The notes beneath the pieces are model-generated. The model was given only the letters and a program-made list of their open reading frames with translations. It did no database searches and was not told the DNA's origin. The position numbers and the translations under genes are program-made. From NCBI RefSeq assembly GCF_030246865.1, contig NZ_CP126738.1, positions 2,232,001 to 2,296,000 of the forward strand: a stretch of DNA of 64,000 nt. The letters run 5' to 3'. This DNA comes from Microbacterium sp. zg-B96. Lineage in GTDB: Bacteria; Actinomycetota; Actinomycetes; Actinomycetales; Microbacteriaceae. This document shows, one piece after another, positions 42,997 to 52,800 of the stretch. Each line of letters starts with the position of its first letter. Within the stretch, counting starts at the first letter, position 1.

Positions 42997-44789
42997 GTTT
43001 CCAGCGCAGCCTCCACTTCCGGTTCGAGCGCGTTCTCGCGAAGGTAATCCAGCGCACGCTCTACGGCGACGATCTTCGCCTTGAGCTGCTTGATTCCAGG
43101 CGCCGAGGGGTCCGAGAACTCGTCGAGACGCTCGTGCTCGCGACGCACGTTGATTTCGGTCTCCACCAGCGTCTGCCACACGGAGGGATCGGATTCCAGA
43201 TGCTGGCGCCGACGCAGGATCTCCGTCGCGAGCAACCGTTGCACCACCTCCTCGAGCGCCTCGGCCGTCGTGTTCGGACTCGCGAGTCCGAGGGCGATTC
43301 CTCCGCCGCCCGCTGTCACGAGCGTGCCGGCCGTCAGCAGCCCACCGATCATGCCCCCGGGCCCGAAGGTCGCGAGCGCACTGGTCACCACCGCAGCGCC
43401 CGCGAGACCCGCACCCGCTGCGAGCGCCAGTCCGCCGGTCGCCACGATGATCGCCGCCGCACCGGCCCCCAGCGCGCCCCACTTCAGCCAATTCACGGTC
43501 CTACCGGCGAGGATCTCGCGCGCCGTCTTGGAGGCATCGAACACATCCGTGCCGTACTTGCTTCCCAGACCCATCTCCGCGGTCAGATCTTGCATCGCGC
43601 CTCGGAGCTTCTCGGTCGGGATCGATATCTCGAAGGGCCGGATGAGGTTTTCGGAGGCGAGGAGCGTCAGCACGACGACCGCTTCGTCCTTGACGATATG
43701 CACTGCGGGCGCGGGCTCCGGCGCGTCGACCGCGGGGTCGGATAGGTCGAATGCCAGCGAGGCCAGTGCAGCCGGAGTCTGCCTGCCGGTGACGGCGTTG
43801 CGCGCAACCAACTCATCGACGACGGTCGCCTGCACAGAGCGGAGCGCGCCGGCGAACCGTTCCCGCACATCTCCCTCCAGCCCCAGCTTGATGAGATGTG
43901 CGTAGCGCAACGCCAGGAGAGCAAGCAGTTCGGTGGCATCCGGCGGAATGTCCGCGACTCGCCCGATCCTCGCGACTTCCTTCGAACGGGAGCCGAACAA
44001 CGCGAAGCCGATCGCCTCGGCGACGACATCAGCCCCGAGGTACTCGATCGCAGAATGAGCCCGTTTGGAGGGCGGTGCCTTCGTGTCGATGCGGAAGTCG
44101 ATCATCCAGGGGAACACTGATGAAAGGCCGCGGTGTGCTGCCACCAAGTCAGAGGTGTTCCAGAAGTTCACCCACCAGGCGAGGTTCGCCGGCGGCTCCT
44201 TGAGCGATTCCCTCAGCTTGTCGACGTCGAAGCCGGCGTGCGCCAAAGGGCTCCCGATGGTGATCATCCCCACGACTTCGAGAGCGACCGGCAGTCGACG
44301 CACGAGGTCCGCCGCGATGACCGATCCGAGGCTGTGCCCAACGATGACGATCCGCCCCGAGGAGGGGAGCTTTGCAAGGATGCGGTCCAAGACCTGCGCG
44401 CGAATCCTGCCATCAGTGAGGTAGCTGCGCGCCTGCTTGAACGGCGGAAGGGCCACGGCTGCACCCACGGCGACGTCACCACCCGGCAGACCGGATCCAG
44501 GACTGTGGCGGCCGAGCCTGAACTCGATCGCCCCCATGCGACGCTCGAACACCCGGCGGTTCTGCCTTGCAGCGTCGCGTCCCGGCTGCTTCACGGTGAT
44601 CGGAGGGAGATCCACCTTTTCGTCCCACCCTCTGAGCGCGTGCGCGTACTTGGGTGCGATGACTTCCGCAGTGTCGAGACGCGGATAGCCGAGCGCGGTG
44701 AGGGTTTCCGTGAGCCTCGCTTTCCACAGATCTTCGCGGTCTCCGGTGCCCACCCCATGCAGGAAGAGCAGGATCGGTCGGTCCGACAT
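42993..44789 (-). CDS. Alpha/beta hydrolase with C-terminal membrane hairpin, defence-operon member
   Basis: 598 residues. The first 230 are a lipase/esterase-like alpha/beta hydrolase: oxyanion HGVG (11-14), nucleophile Ser153 in GHSLGSV, and ITIGSPLAHAG as strand 6. His candidates follow around RAHSAIEY. Residues 435-520 form Gly/Ala-rich hydrophobic segments (WGALGAGAAAIIVATGGLAL, AGLAGAAVVTSALATFG, MIGGLLTAGTLVTAGGGGIA) that could insert in membranes. The C-terminus is charged and coiled (RRRQHLESD, REHERLDEF). ATG 44789 lies 2 bases after the DrmB stop. A lipase-like effector acting on the membrane is a reasonable inference; standard DISARM has a phospholipase-D-type DrmC at this place instead. 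Confidence 0.8.
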   Translation of the reverse strand: MSDRPILLFLHGVGTGDREDLWKARLTETLTALGYPRLDTAEVIAPKYAHALRGWDEKVDLPPITVKQPGRDAARQNRRVFERRMGAIEFRLGRHSPGSGLPGGDVAVGAAVALPPFKQARSYLTDGRIRAQVLDRILAKLPSSGRIVIVGHSLGSVIAADLVRRLPVALEVVGMITIGSPLAHAGFDVDKLRESLKEPPANLAWWVNFWNTSDLVAAHRGLSSVFPWMIDFRIDTKAPPSKRAHSAIEYLGADVVAEAIGFALFGSRSKEVARIGRVADIPPDATELLALLALRYAHLIKLGLEGDVRERFAGALRSVQATVVDELVARNAVTGRQTPAALASLAFDLSDPAVDAPEPAPAVHIVKDEAVVVLTLLASENLIRPFEISIPTEKLRGAMQDLTAEMGLGSKYGTDVFDASKTAREILAGRTVNWLKWGALGAGAAAIIVATGGLALAAGAGLAGAAVVTSALATFGPGGMIGGLLTAGTLVTAGGGGIALGLASPNTTAEALEEVVQRLLATEILRRRQHLESDPSVWQTLVETEINVRREHERLDEFSDPSAPGIKQLKAKIVAVERALDYLRENALEPEVEAALET

Positions 44790-44791
44790 GC

Positions 44792-46594
44792 TCAGCCGAT
44801 TTCCGAGGCGCGGCCGGTGCGCTGCCCGAGGATCGCATCCAGCACGCCGTCGAAGTAGCCGCGCACATCGTCGCTGCCGACGACGAGCGCCCGATCGAGA
44901 AGGAGGTTCTGCGACTCACACGACGTCTCGGATGCAAGACAGCAGGCGTGGCAGGCGGCGAGGTTGAGGCCGTCGATGCTCTGCGGTTCCGATTCGATGC
45001 ACACCGGGTCATTGGGGCACCAGGCTGCCTGCTCGAGGGCGCGGACGATCGCGGGAGCGAGGAGGTCTGGTTCACCCTGTCGGACGAGCCCCCCGAGGGT
45101 TCCCTCGACGTCGGACGACGTCGTGTAGATGAAGACCCCGTAGTCGCCGTCCGACTCGCAGTAGATCCGCTCGCGGATGGATGCCGCGGTGTAGCCGCTG
45201 CCGAATGCGAGCTCGCGCATCATGAGATGGGCGAACGTGTGCAAAAGCACATACTCCGGCGATACGACGTGCAGCCGCCCGCCCAGACCCGACGGATTCT
45301 GATTGGCGAGCAATTGGTCGCCGCGACTCTGGACCTCCTCCTGCCCCGCCCAGGCACGCACGGCTTTCTCCGGGAAGCGGATGAAGATTCCCTCCCCATG
45401 TCCCTCGATCGCCGGCAGCCACTTGCGCTCATGCGGCAGAACGGGTGCCGCCGCGACGAGCGCGGCCTCGGGCGTGTAGCGGCGGAAACCGAGTACTGCG
45501 CGCACATCGCGCAGCCGGTCAACCAGCACGACATCGGAGAGGAGGCCGCCCAGCCGTCCGCCCGCCGCGTCAGTCGACAGAGACGTCACCCGAGTGGAGA
45601 ACCCCTCGGTCGGCGCCGAGTCTGTCAACGCCGCGATGAACGCCTCGTACTCGGCAGCCAGCAGGCCGCTTCTGGTGGCGCGGACGTCGAGGGTTCCCCC
45701 GGCCGGGGCAGGCACCGCCAGTTCGAGGATGACGGCCTCAGGAATCCCTGTTTCTGCCGCGATCTGCGCTACCAGGATCTGACGGGCCGTCTCGTCGCCC
45801 ACGACCGCAAGGGCTGCGAAGGCTTTGTGAGCGCGAAGCTTCTCAAGGTGCTGTTCAGTGCGACTTTCCACGGTGGGGATGTCGATCGCACTCATCGTGT
45901 CGGAGAAGTGCAGACTCGTCGCTCCGCGTTGTTGCGGATCGATCGGCTTGCCGCACTGTCCCCAGCTGCTTTCCCACGGCTGCTTCCCGCGGCAAGTGAA
46001 CCCCTCGACAGCGAGGACGTCGCGGCGCAGGTCGCCGAGGCTGCGGCGGTGTCCGCAACGATCGCATCGCACCTGGAGGCTGCTCAGGCCCTCTGCTCGC
46101 CCCTCCGCAGATTCGAACTTCAGTTTGTCGGATGCCGCGCAGTCGCCGTCATGGTCGCGATGCATCCACTCGACCCAGGGGATGTCGGCGAGGTGACTGT
46201 TCGACATGCACACCGCGACGAAGCGCATCGGTACGAGTCGCCCGTCGCACGCGGCCTCCGGACACTGCGGGATTCGACCGGTCTCCATGGACCGCGTCCA
46301 CTTCACCATCCGACGACAGACCTGGCAGAAGAGCCAACCCGGGAACCGTTCGAACTCGAGTCCGGGCGTCTTCTGGTTCTCGGGGCTGTGCGTCGTCGGC
46401 GCCGCCCAGAGGTCGTCGACGCCGAGGGCGTCGACGAGTCGGTCTGAGCTGACTCTGCTCCGCACCTTGGTCGACGGCCAGCGGTCGCCCGTCGGGACCA
46501 TGAACGATTGACCGAGGATGTCGACGATCGCCCCCGGGCCGTAAGGCGACACCGTTTCCGACGCGCGGATCGTCTTCACGTTCAGCTCAGCCAC
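44792..46594 (-). CDS. drmB: DrmB-like DUF1998 zinc-ribbon protein (DISARM)
   Basis: 600 residues. The N-terminal SETVSPYGPGAIVDILGQSF is the conserved DrmB opening (FGPGAxVDL). Several Cys clusters that can bind zinc follow: CQVC, CPEAACDG, CDRCG, and near the C-terminus the DUF1998 block LLHTFAHLMMRELAFGSGY, CESDGDYGVFIYTT and NLAACHACCL. In DISARM, DrmA and DrmB form a complex that loads on DNA. The GTG start at 46594 lies 8 bases inside the DrmA gene, so the two are coupled. Confidence 0.9.
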   Translation of the reverse strand: MAELNVKTIRASETVSPYGPGAIVDILGQSFMVPTGDRWPSTKVRSRVSSDRLVDALGVDDLWAAPTTHSPENQKTPGLEFERFPGWLFCQVCRRMVKWTRSMETGRIPQCPEAACDGRLVPMRFVAVCMSNSHLADIPWVEWMHRDHDGDCAASDKLKFESAEGRAEGLSSLQVRCDRCGHRRSLGDLRRDVLAVEGFTCRGKQPWESSWGQCGKPIDPQQRGATSLHFSDTMSAIDIPTVESRTEQHLEKLRAHKAFAALAVVGDETARQILVAQIAAETGIPEAVILELAVPAPAGGTLDVRATRSGLLAAEYEAFIAALTDSAPTEGFSTRVTSLSTDAAGGRLGGLLSDVVLVDRLRDVRAVLGFRRYTPEAALVAAAPVLPHERKWLPAIEGHGEGIFIRFPEKAVRAWAGQEEVQSRGDQLLANQNPSGLGGRLHVVSPEYVLLHTFAHLMMRELAFGSGYTAASIRERIYCESDGDYGVFIYTTSSDVEGTLGGLVRQGEPDLLAPAIVRALEQAAWCPNDPVCIESEPQSIDGLNLAACHACCLASETSCESQNLLLDRALVVGSDDVRGYFDGVLDAILGQRTGRASEIG

Positions 46595-49500
46595 GACGCT
46601 CTCCGTTCGCCCGCACCCGCACGACCTCGTCGACGTTGCGCATGGAGTTCATCACCGGCCACCCCCGGCCCGGCTCGGTGAACTGTCTCATCAGCCGCTC
46701 ATCCTGGTCGCGTGATTGATACACCAGCTTCTTACCCTCCTGCTGGGCCCGGTTGCGGGCGTCCACCCACTCCAGTACCGCTTCGTCGATCTGCTCGGCC
46801 ACTTTCTCGGCTTCCCTCGGATCGGCTCGCGCGACGTGTTCGTTGAGAAGCTGTACCGCCTTACGGACGCCCGCGGACTCCGGGTCGAAGAGCGCGGCAT
46901 CCGGGTTGTCCGAGAGCCCCACACCGTGACGGACCAGAATCACGAGCGCCGCCCGAAGAGCCCGGCTCCGAGCCTGCGGCGACCACGGCGTCACGCTGGA
47001 GGGTTCGACGAAGCGGTAGAACGCCTGATGGTACGGACCGAACGACTCGAAGATCGACCGGTCACGTGCCTTGCCTGATCGGAACATGGTGACGACCAGA
47101 CCCGGGGTCTTCCCTCGGCCGACCCGCGACGTCGCTTGGATGTACTCCGATGTCGTCTTGGTATGGCCGTTGACGAGCATGACGCCGAGCCGGCTCACAT
47201 CGATGCCCACCGACATGATGTTCGTCGTGGCGAGCGCATCGATCACCTGCGCGTCGTCAGGCCCTTTCTCCAGCCGCGCGAGCAGGGCGATCAGTTCGGC
47301 GGAGTCGACGTTGCCGTTCAGTTCGTGGACACCGTCTCGTCCGATCGCGCGCGACAGTCCCTCGGACTTCTGCCGCCGGATGAGGTTCGACGGCACATCA
47401 TCTCGGAGGATGGTGACCGTGCGGCCGAGCTCACGGAGGCTGTTGTGGTAAACCACGAGAGTCCAATAAGCGTCCGCCGCTCCGCCCGCGAGGCCGACCG
47501 CCACGGGGGCGTTCAACAGCTCCGCCGAGAGCTGGCCGACGGCCCACGACGGGGTGTGCGCCTGCGGCATGATGCCCAGATAGAGGCGGCCGGCCGCGTC
47601 CGGGTCGGGCTCAGAGAAGTAGTTGTCATCGGCGTCGAGCCCCGTAGGAGGGAAGGACTCGACATCCTTCGCCATCAGGCCCTCCACCTGACGTCGAGAT
47701 GCCCGGGTGGTCGCTGTCGAGGCGACAACCTTCGGCGCTGTGCCGCGCCACCCCAGCAACGCTCCGATCGCCGCTTCGTATATGCCGACGATCGTCCCGA
47801 GCGGTCCGGACAGCAGGTGAAGCTCGTCCTGGATGATGAGCGAGGGCGGGAGCGAAACGCTGTGCGCACCGAAGAGCCGCCCGCCTTGCGGGATCCAGGC
47901 GAGACGCGCGAGCTTGTCGACCGTCGCCACCAGCATGGTCGGCGGGTTCTCGTAGAGACCCTCATCGACGACCTGGACGGGTAGCCCGTGGTGGAACGGG
48001 CACGCCTCGTCGGGGCAGAACAGTTCGAATCCATAGTCAGACGAGCGCACGCCGTATGCCTCATCCCGCGAGGTGTGCCGCGGCGGCATGATGGGGTGCG
48101 AGCACCAAGGGCACACGAGGACCTGAAACGGATTCTCGGGAGTGGCTTGAGCGCGCACCTGCCTCATCTGCTTCGCGGCCGCCTTGTAGGTCCCCGGGGT
48201 CGTCGAGTTGCCGAGCCACATGCCGATCGAGAATGCGGGCGCCCCGTCGAGACGTTCGTCGTCATCGCGCAGCAGTTCGAGCGCGCAGATCAGAGTCGCC
48301 GCCCGTTGGAACTGCTGGGCGGTCAGCAGCCGCATCGTGTAGCGGGTGAGGACCGCCAGTCCGCCGCCCTTCTGTCCGCCGACGATACGGCGGCGGATCA
48401 TCTCCACCGCCGCGAGCCCGAGATAGGCCTCCGTCTTGCCTCCGCCGGTCGGGAACCAGATGAGGTCGACGAGCTCGCGGTCCTCGTGGTCTTCGTCCAC
48501 GGTCGAGGCGAGGGCGCTCAGGATGAAGGCGAGCTGGAAAGGCCTCCACTGCGGTTCATCCGCGCCCTTGTCCGCATCGAGCGCCGCCCCGTAGCGCGTG
48601 TCCTTGGCGACCTTCTTCCCCTGCCTCAGCATCTGCCAGCGCATCGCGCGGTTGGCCATGCGGAACGAGGTGAGGACGTCCGGATCGGACGCGAGGAGCG
48701 CGACGCCTTCTTCGATACGGGATGCCGCCCGATCCTGCCGGTCGACGATGCGGTCGGCCACGATGCGCGCCTCGCCCACGACGTCTTCGGCGTCCCGGCG
48801 CTGACCCTCGATCCACGTCCGATAGTCGGACGCGACAACGCGGAGCGCTTCCGCGTAGTCCGCGGAGCTCAGGCCGTCGTCCGACAACCACCGCATCGAG
48901 TACACGTCTCCCGAGCCGACCTTCGCGCGGATCGCCGGCACCTCAACCGAGGGCAGCACGGTCGTCGACACCGAGATCGGAGCCACGGCCGGTGTCCACT
49001 CCACCGCGACACCGTGGCCGATCGCATAGGTCGGCTTGTGACGATAGCGGAAGGCCAGTTCGCGATCTTCCTCGTCGGATGTACCGAGCTGAGGGTACGG
49101 GGACAGTCCGCCGTCGTCGGTGCACTCCATCGAAACTTGGAACAGACAGAGATCAGGTCGACGCTTGGCCTCGCCCTGGCCGACTTCCTCCGCGTTCGAC
49201 AGGGACACCGTCGTCAGTCGCTTGCCCTGGTGGATCCGGGACCGCCACGACAGGCGCGCACGCCCGTCGAAGACCATCACGCTTCCGGAGCCCGTCACGG
49301 TGACCATCTCGCGGGTCGTCATCTGACGGCGGCGCCAGCGCTCCCGCTTGCCGGCGGCCGCCTGCTCGTCGCCTTCGGATGGTGCCGCATCGACCTTGGT
49401 GTAGACGCCCGCGTCCATGTCGACGGCGATGACGTCGCCCGAGTGCACGAACGACACGCCCATGGACTGGGGTGCCCACCCGAAGGCGCCGGTGATGTTG

Positions 49501-49817
49501 ATTCCCGGGTCTTCATCGTCGATGTCACCGGTCGCGGCGTCGAAGTCGTCGGCGACATCGATCTCCGGCGAATCCAGTGGAGTCTCGTCCACGTTCTCCG
49601 CCTCGACGTCGTCACTGACGGGAGCGGCCACACCTCGTTCGACGGGATAGAGGGTGCCGACGAGGTACGCGTATACGGGGCTGCGGTCGAGGATCTCCTC
49701 ATCGCCCCCGAGCGGGCCGAGCCAGCGTCGACGCAACTCCTCCGTCACGGCGTCTCGTCCGGCGCGCGGATCCGTGACCGGGTCGGCAGCGGCTTCGTGG
49801 TCGATGATGTCGGTCAC
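46587..49817 (-). CDS. drmA: DrmA-like helicase (DISARM)
   Basis: 1076 residues from GTG 49817, which overlaps the stop of the preceding giant gene (GTGA). The N-terminal 450 residues include the DrmA hallmark INITGAFGWAPQSMGVSF. The helicase core has Walker A WFPTGGGKTEAYLG (about residue 455), a DEAH variant LIIQDELHLLSGPLGT (about 660) and motif VI YIQATSRVGRGKTPG (about 900). The N-terminus also contains a long acidic disordered stretch (DFDAATGDIDDEDPG). DrmA is an SF2-type translocase in DISARM. Length and motif set match the family well. Confidence 0.92.
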   Translation of the reverse strand: MTDIIDHEAAADPVTDPRAGRDAVTEELRRRWLGPLGGDEEILDRSPVYAYLVGTLYPVERGVAAPVSDDVEAENVDETPLDSPEIDVADDFDAATGDIDDEDPGINITGAFGWAPQSMGVSFVHSGDVIAVDMDAGVYTKVDAAPSEGDEQAAAGKRERWRRRQMTTREMVTVTGSGSVMVFDGRARLSWRSRIHQGKRLTTVSLSNAEEVGQGEAKRRPDLCLFQVSMECTDDGGLSPYPQLGTSDEEDRELAFRYRHKPTYAIGHGVAVEWTPAVAPISVSTTVLPSVEVPAIRAKVGSGDVYSMRWLSDDGLSSADYAEALRVVASDYRTWIEGQRRDAEDVVGEARIVADRIVDRQDRAASRIEEGVALLASDPDVLTSFRMANRAMRWQMLRQGKKVAKDTRYGAALDADKGADEPQWRPFQLAFILSALASTVDEDHEDRELVDLIWFPTGGGKTEAYLGLAAVEMIRRRIVGGQKGGGLAVLTRYTMRLLTAQQFQRAATLICALELLRDDDERLDGAPAFSIGMWLGNSTTPGTYKAAAKQMRQVRAQATPENPFQVLVCPWCSHPIMPPRHTSRDEAYGVRSSDYGFELFCPDEACPFHHGLPVQVVDEGLYENPPTMLVATVDKLARLAWIPQGGRLFGAHSVSLPPSLIIQDELHLLSGPLGTIVGIYEAAIGALLGWRGTAPKVVASTATTRASRRQVEGLMAKDVESFPPTGLDADDNYFSEPDPDAAGRLYLGIMPQAHTPSWAVGQLSAELLNAPVAVGLAGGAADAYWTLVVYHNSLRELGRTVTILRDDVPSNLIRRQKSEGLSRAIGRDGVHELNGNVDSAELIALLARLEKGPDDAQVIDALATTNIMSVGIDVSRLGVMLVNGHTKTTSEYIQATSRVGRGKTPGLVVTMFRSGKARDRSIFESFGPYHQAFYRFVEPSSVTPWSPQARSRALRAALVILVRHGVGLSDNPDAALFDPESAGVRKAVQLLNEHVARADPREAEKVAEQIDEAVLEWVDARNRAQQEGKKLVYQSRDQDERLMRQFTEPGRGWPVMNSMRNVDEVVRVRANGERRG

Positions 49818-52800
49818 TTCTTGCTCCAGAGGTAGTCGAACTCGTTGTAGGCCAGCTCCTTGCCGAACTGCTCAAATGTGTCGGCGACGTTCACGACGAG
49901 GCAGCGATCCGTTCCGCCATTGGCCGGACCGCGCAGCCCGCGGCCGACCATCTGCAGGTATCGGTTCGGACTGAAGGTGGGCCGTGCGATGTAGAGCGCC
50001 CGTACCTTCGGCGCATCGAAGCCCTGCGTGAGGAGGTCGCAGTTCACCAGCACCTGGGACTCACCCGACTTGAAGCGCTCGATCACGCGCCGGCGCTGGT
50101 TTTTGCGTACACCGCCGTCTACAGAGTCCGCCCGCACATTCTGCAGGCGCAGCAGGGCTGCGATGGTGTGGGCGGACGCAACGGATGCCGCGAAGACGAG
50201 GACGGGCCAGTCTGGTTCGTCAGTGAGCTGACCGCGGATGTGGTCGACGACTCCCTGTGTACGCCCCATGTCCTGACCGATCAGGGCGAGCATATTCGGC
50301 GTGACCTCATTCCACTTTCGGAATTCAGCATCTTGATCGTCGACGGCAATCGAGACGCCGTCAAGGATGTCGTAATCCACTTCAGACAGAACTCCGCGTC
50401 CGCGCAGCTCTCCTATCGCGTTATCGGGGTCAAGTGATTCGAGGCGGTTGCTGCCGAATCTCTCCACCAAGCTCTCGGTGAGTTGTTTACTCCGCCCTCG
50501 GTAGGGGGTGGCGGTAAGACCGAGGAGCGGACGCTCGGTACGTCTCGCTGTAAGGCCCAACGAACGGAGGATCGCCGTGTAGGTCTTTGTGCCCGCCGTA
50601 TGGGCCTCGTCGATCACGACGATTCCAGGACCAGTGAGCCAGCCGTACTGCGGCTCGTCAAGTCGGCTCACCAGCGTGTCGTCGATCGCGACCACGACCT
50701 GCAGCTCTTCGTTGGACTCATCCAGCTCGTGACCCGACCAGAAACGGCTCACGTCGAGCGGGCGTTCATCGCCCATCCAGCGCCACACCTCCGCGAAAGC
50801 GGTGATCGCCTGCTCGCACAACTCCTCATTCTGCGCGATCCACAGCACCGGCGCCTCGATGTCACCGCTCTTGAGGAGGTGAAGCAGGGCTTCGACGGTG
50901 ACTCGGGTCTTACCCGCACCGGTGGGGAGATAGAGCAGCCCGCGTTTCCTGACGGGATCACTCGTGGTGGCCAGATCGGTGATCTGGGCCGCGAGCGCCT
51001 GTTGGAAGTCGTGCAGCTCGTTGAGGAAGACCTGTCCCTGCACCTGGGTCACAGAGGCTCGCCGCGCTTCACGGCTGCCGGCGTAGGAGGTGTCGAACCC
51101 CAGACGCTTGACGGCGCTCTGCGCACTCGGCGAGCCGTCCCACTGCTTGGGAACAGGAATCCCCGCGCGAGCCAGATCGTCACGGATCGCGCGAACCGCG
51201 TCTTGCCCTTGAACCTGCAGGAACAGTTCCGCCGTCTCGCGATCACCCAGCTCGCCGGTGCGCGACTCGACCGCCGGCAGGAGGCCCTTCGGGAGTCGCT
51301 GCCGGAGGGTGTCTGCCCCGACGAGGATCAGCAGTCTCTCCTCGTTCGTCCGGGCGAGCTGAGCCTTCTGGATCAGTCCGCTGCGACGCATCCGCTCATC
51401 GTCCTCGATCACGCCCCGCACGTCGTCCGCGGAGAGCCCGAGGTCGAGCGCGGCAGAGAGCTGCTCGAGCACTCCTTGATCATCCATCGAGGCGTCGACG
51501 ATCACTACGCCGTCCTGCTTGGCAGCCATGAGACGGCGCTTGGTCACGCCGTGGATGCTTTGCAGAACCCGGGCGATCGACTCCGCGCGCGCGAGCTTCT
51601 GCTTGGCGAGTCGGGTGACGACTCGGGCTTGGAGACTCGGGTAAAGGTCGAGAACAGGAGTGGTATCGCTCATGCCGCTGACCTCCAGCGACTGCTGAAG
51701 CGCTTCGCCGGGCGTCAAGAGGCTCCATCGGTTCACGAGCGCACCGTGTTCGCCGTGCGTGGGGATGTGCGCAACCCCGGCTTCGTCGAGCGCCGCGACG
51801 TCCGAGCCCTTGTCGGTGACCGCGACCTCGTTGGCCGGCGCGAGTATCACCGTCCCACGGAGTACCGCAGGAATCATGCCGGGCGCAGAGAGCGAATCAC
51901 GGGCAGCGCAGACCCGCAGCAGTTCCACGAATGCGTCCGGGCCGGTGGATGCGATCTGGTATCCCTCCTTGCCCAGGAAGTCGCGGAGGAGGGAGTCCGG
52001 GACGGAGCTCACCTCGGCGGCGAGACCGGTGACCGCACTCAGCTCAGCGTCCGCGGCGACGGGGAGGTAAGCACCGAACTGCATGAGACGCGACGACACA
52101 GCGGATGTGAGCTCACACGGGCCGAGCGTGGTGGCGATCTTCCCGAAACCCCGAACCGCCCACCACTCGAAGGACGAGGCGGGGATCTCCGCGGTCTTGC
52201 CTCGCCCGAGAGGGACCTTGAGGATGACATCGCGGCTCGGCATCGCCCGGAGCACCGCTCGGGTCCAGAAGACGTTCTCGGCGTCCGTCAGCTTTTCCTG
52301 GAGGATGGCGAGCGGGCCGACTCCGTCCGTGTCGGGCACGACGACGCGAACCGCTTCGTAACCTTCGCGGGCCAAGTAGGCGCGCGCCATCGACTCGATC
52401 GCGGCGACATACTGCGACCTGAGCGCCTCGCGGTGGAGCGGATACCCTCGCTTCGGCGCGTCGACTGCGCCCGCTTCGCGGACGAGCGTCATGTTCGGCA
52501 CCTGCTCCGTGTCGACATGCCGATCGAGGATCTCCGTCGCGAAGGTGGGGTCTGCCAGCACCTCGCAGGCGGGGCGCCACGTCCCCGCCTTCGTCGGCAG
52601 AAGCACGTCCACGCCCCTGCCGCGGATGCCGCGGATCACCGTGGCCGCGACATGCGGACTCGCGGCGCCGATGACGGTCCAGAACCGTCGCCACTCCTGC
52701 GTGGACCATCGATCGCGTGCGCCGTGTCCGAGAGCCGACGCTGTCTCATCGGCGGAAACCACCCGGAAGCCCAGCGCCCGCAAGTGATCCGAAACGTCAC

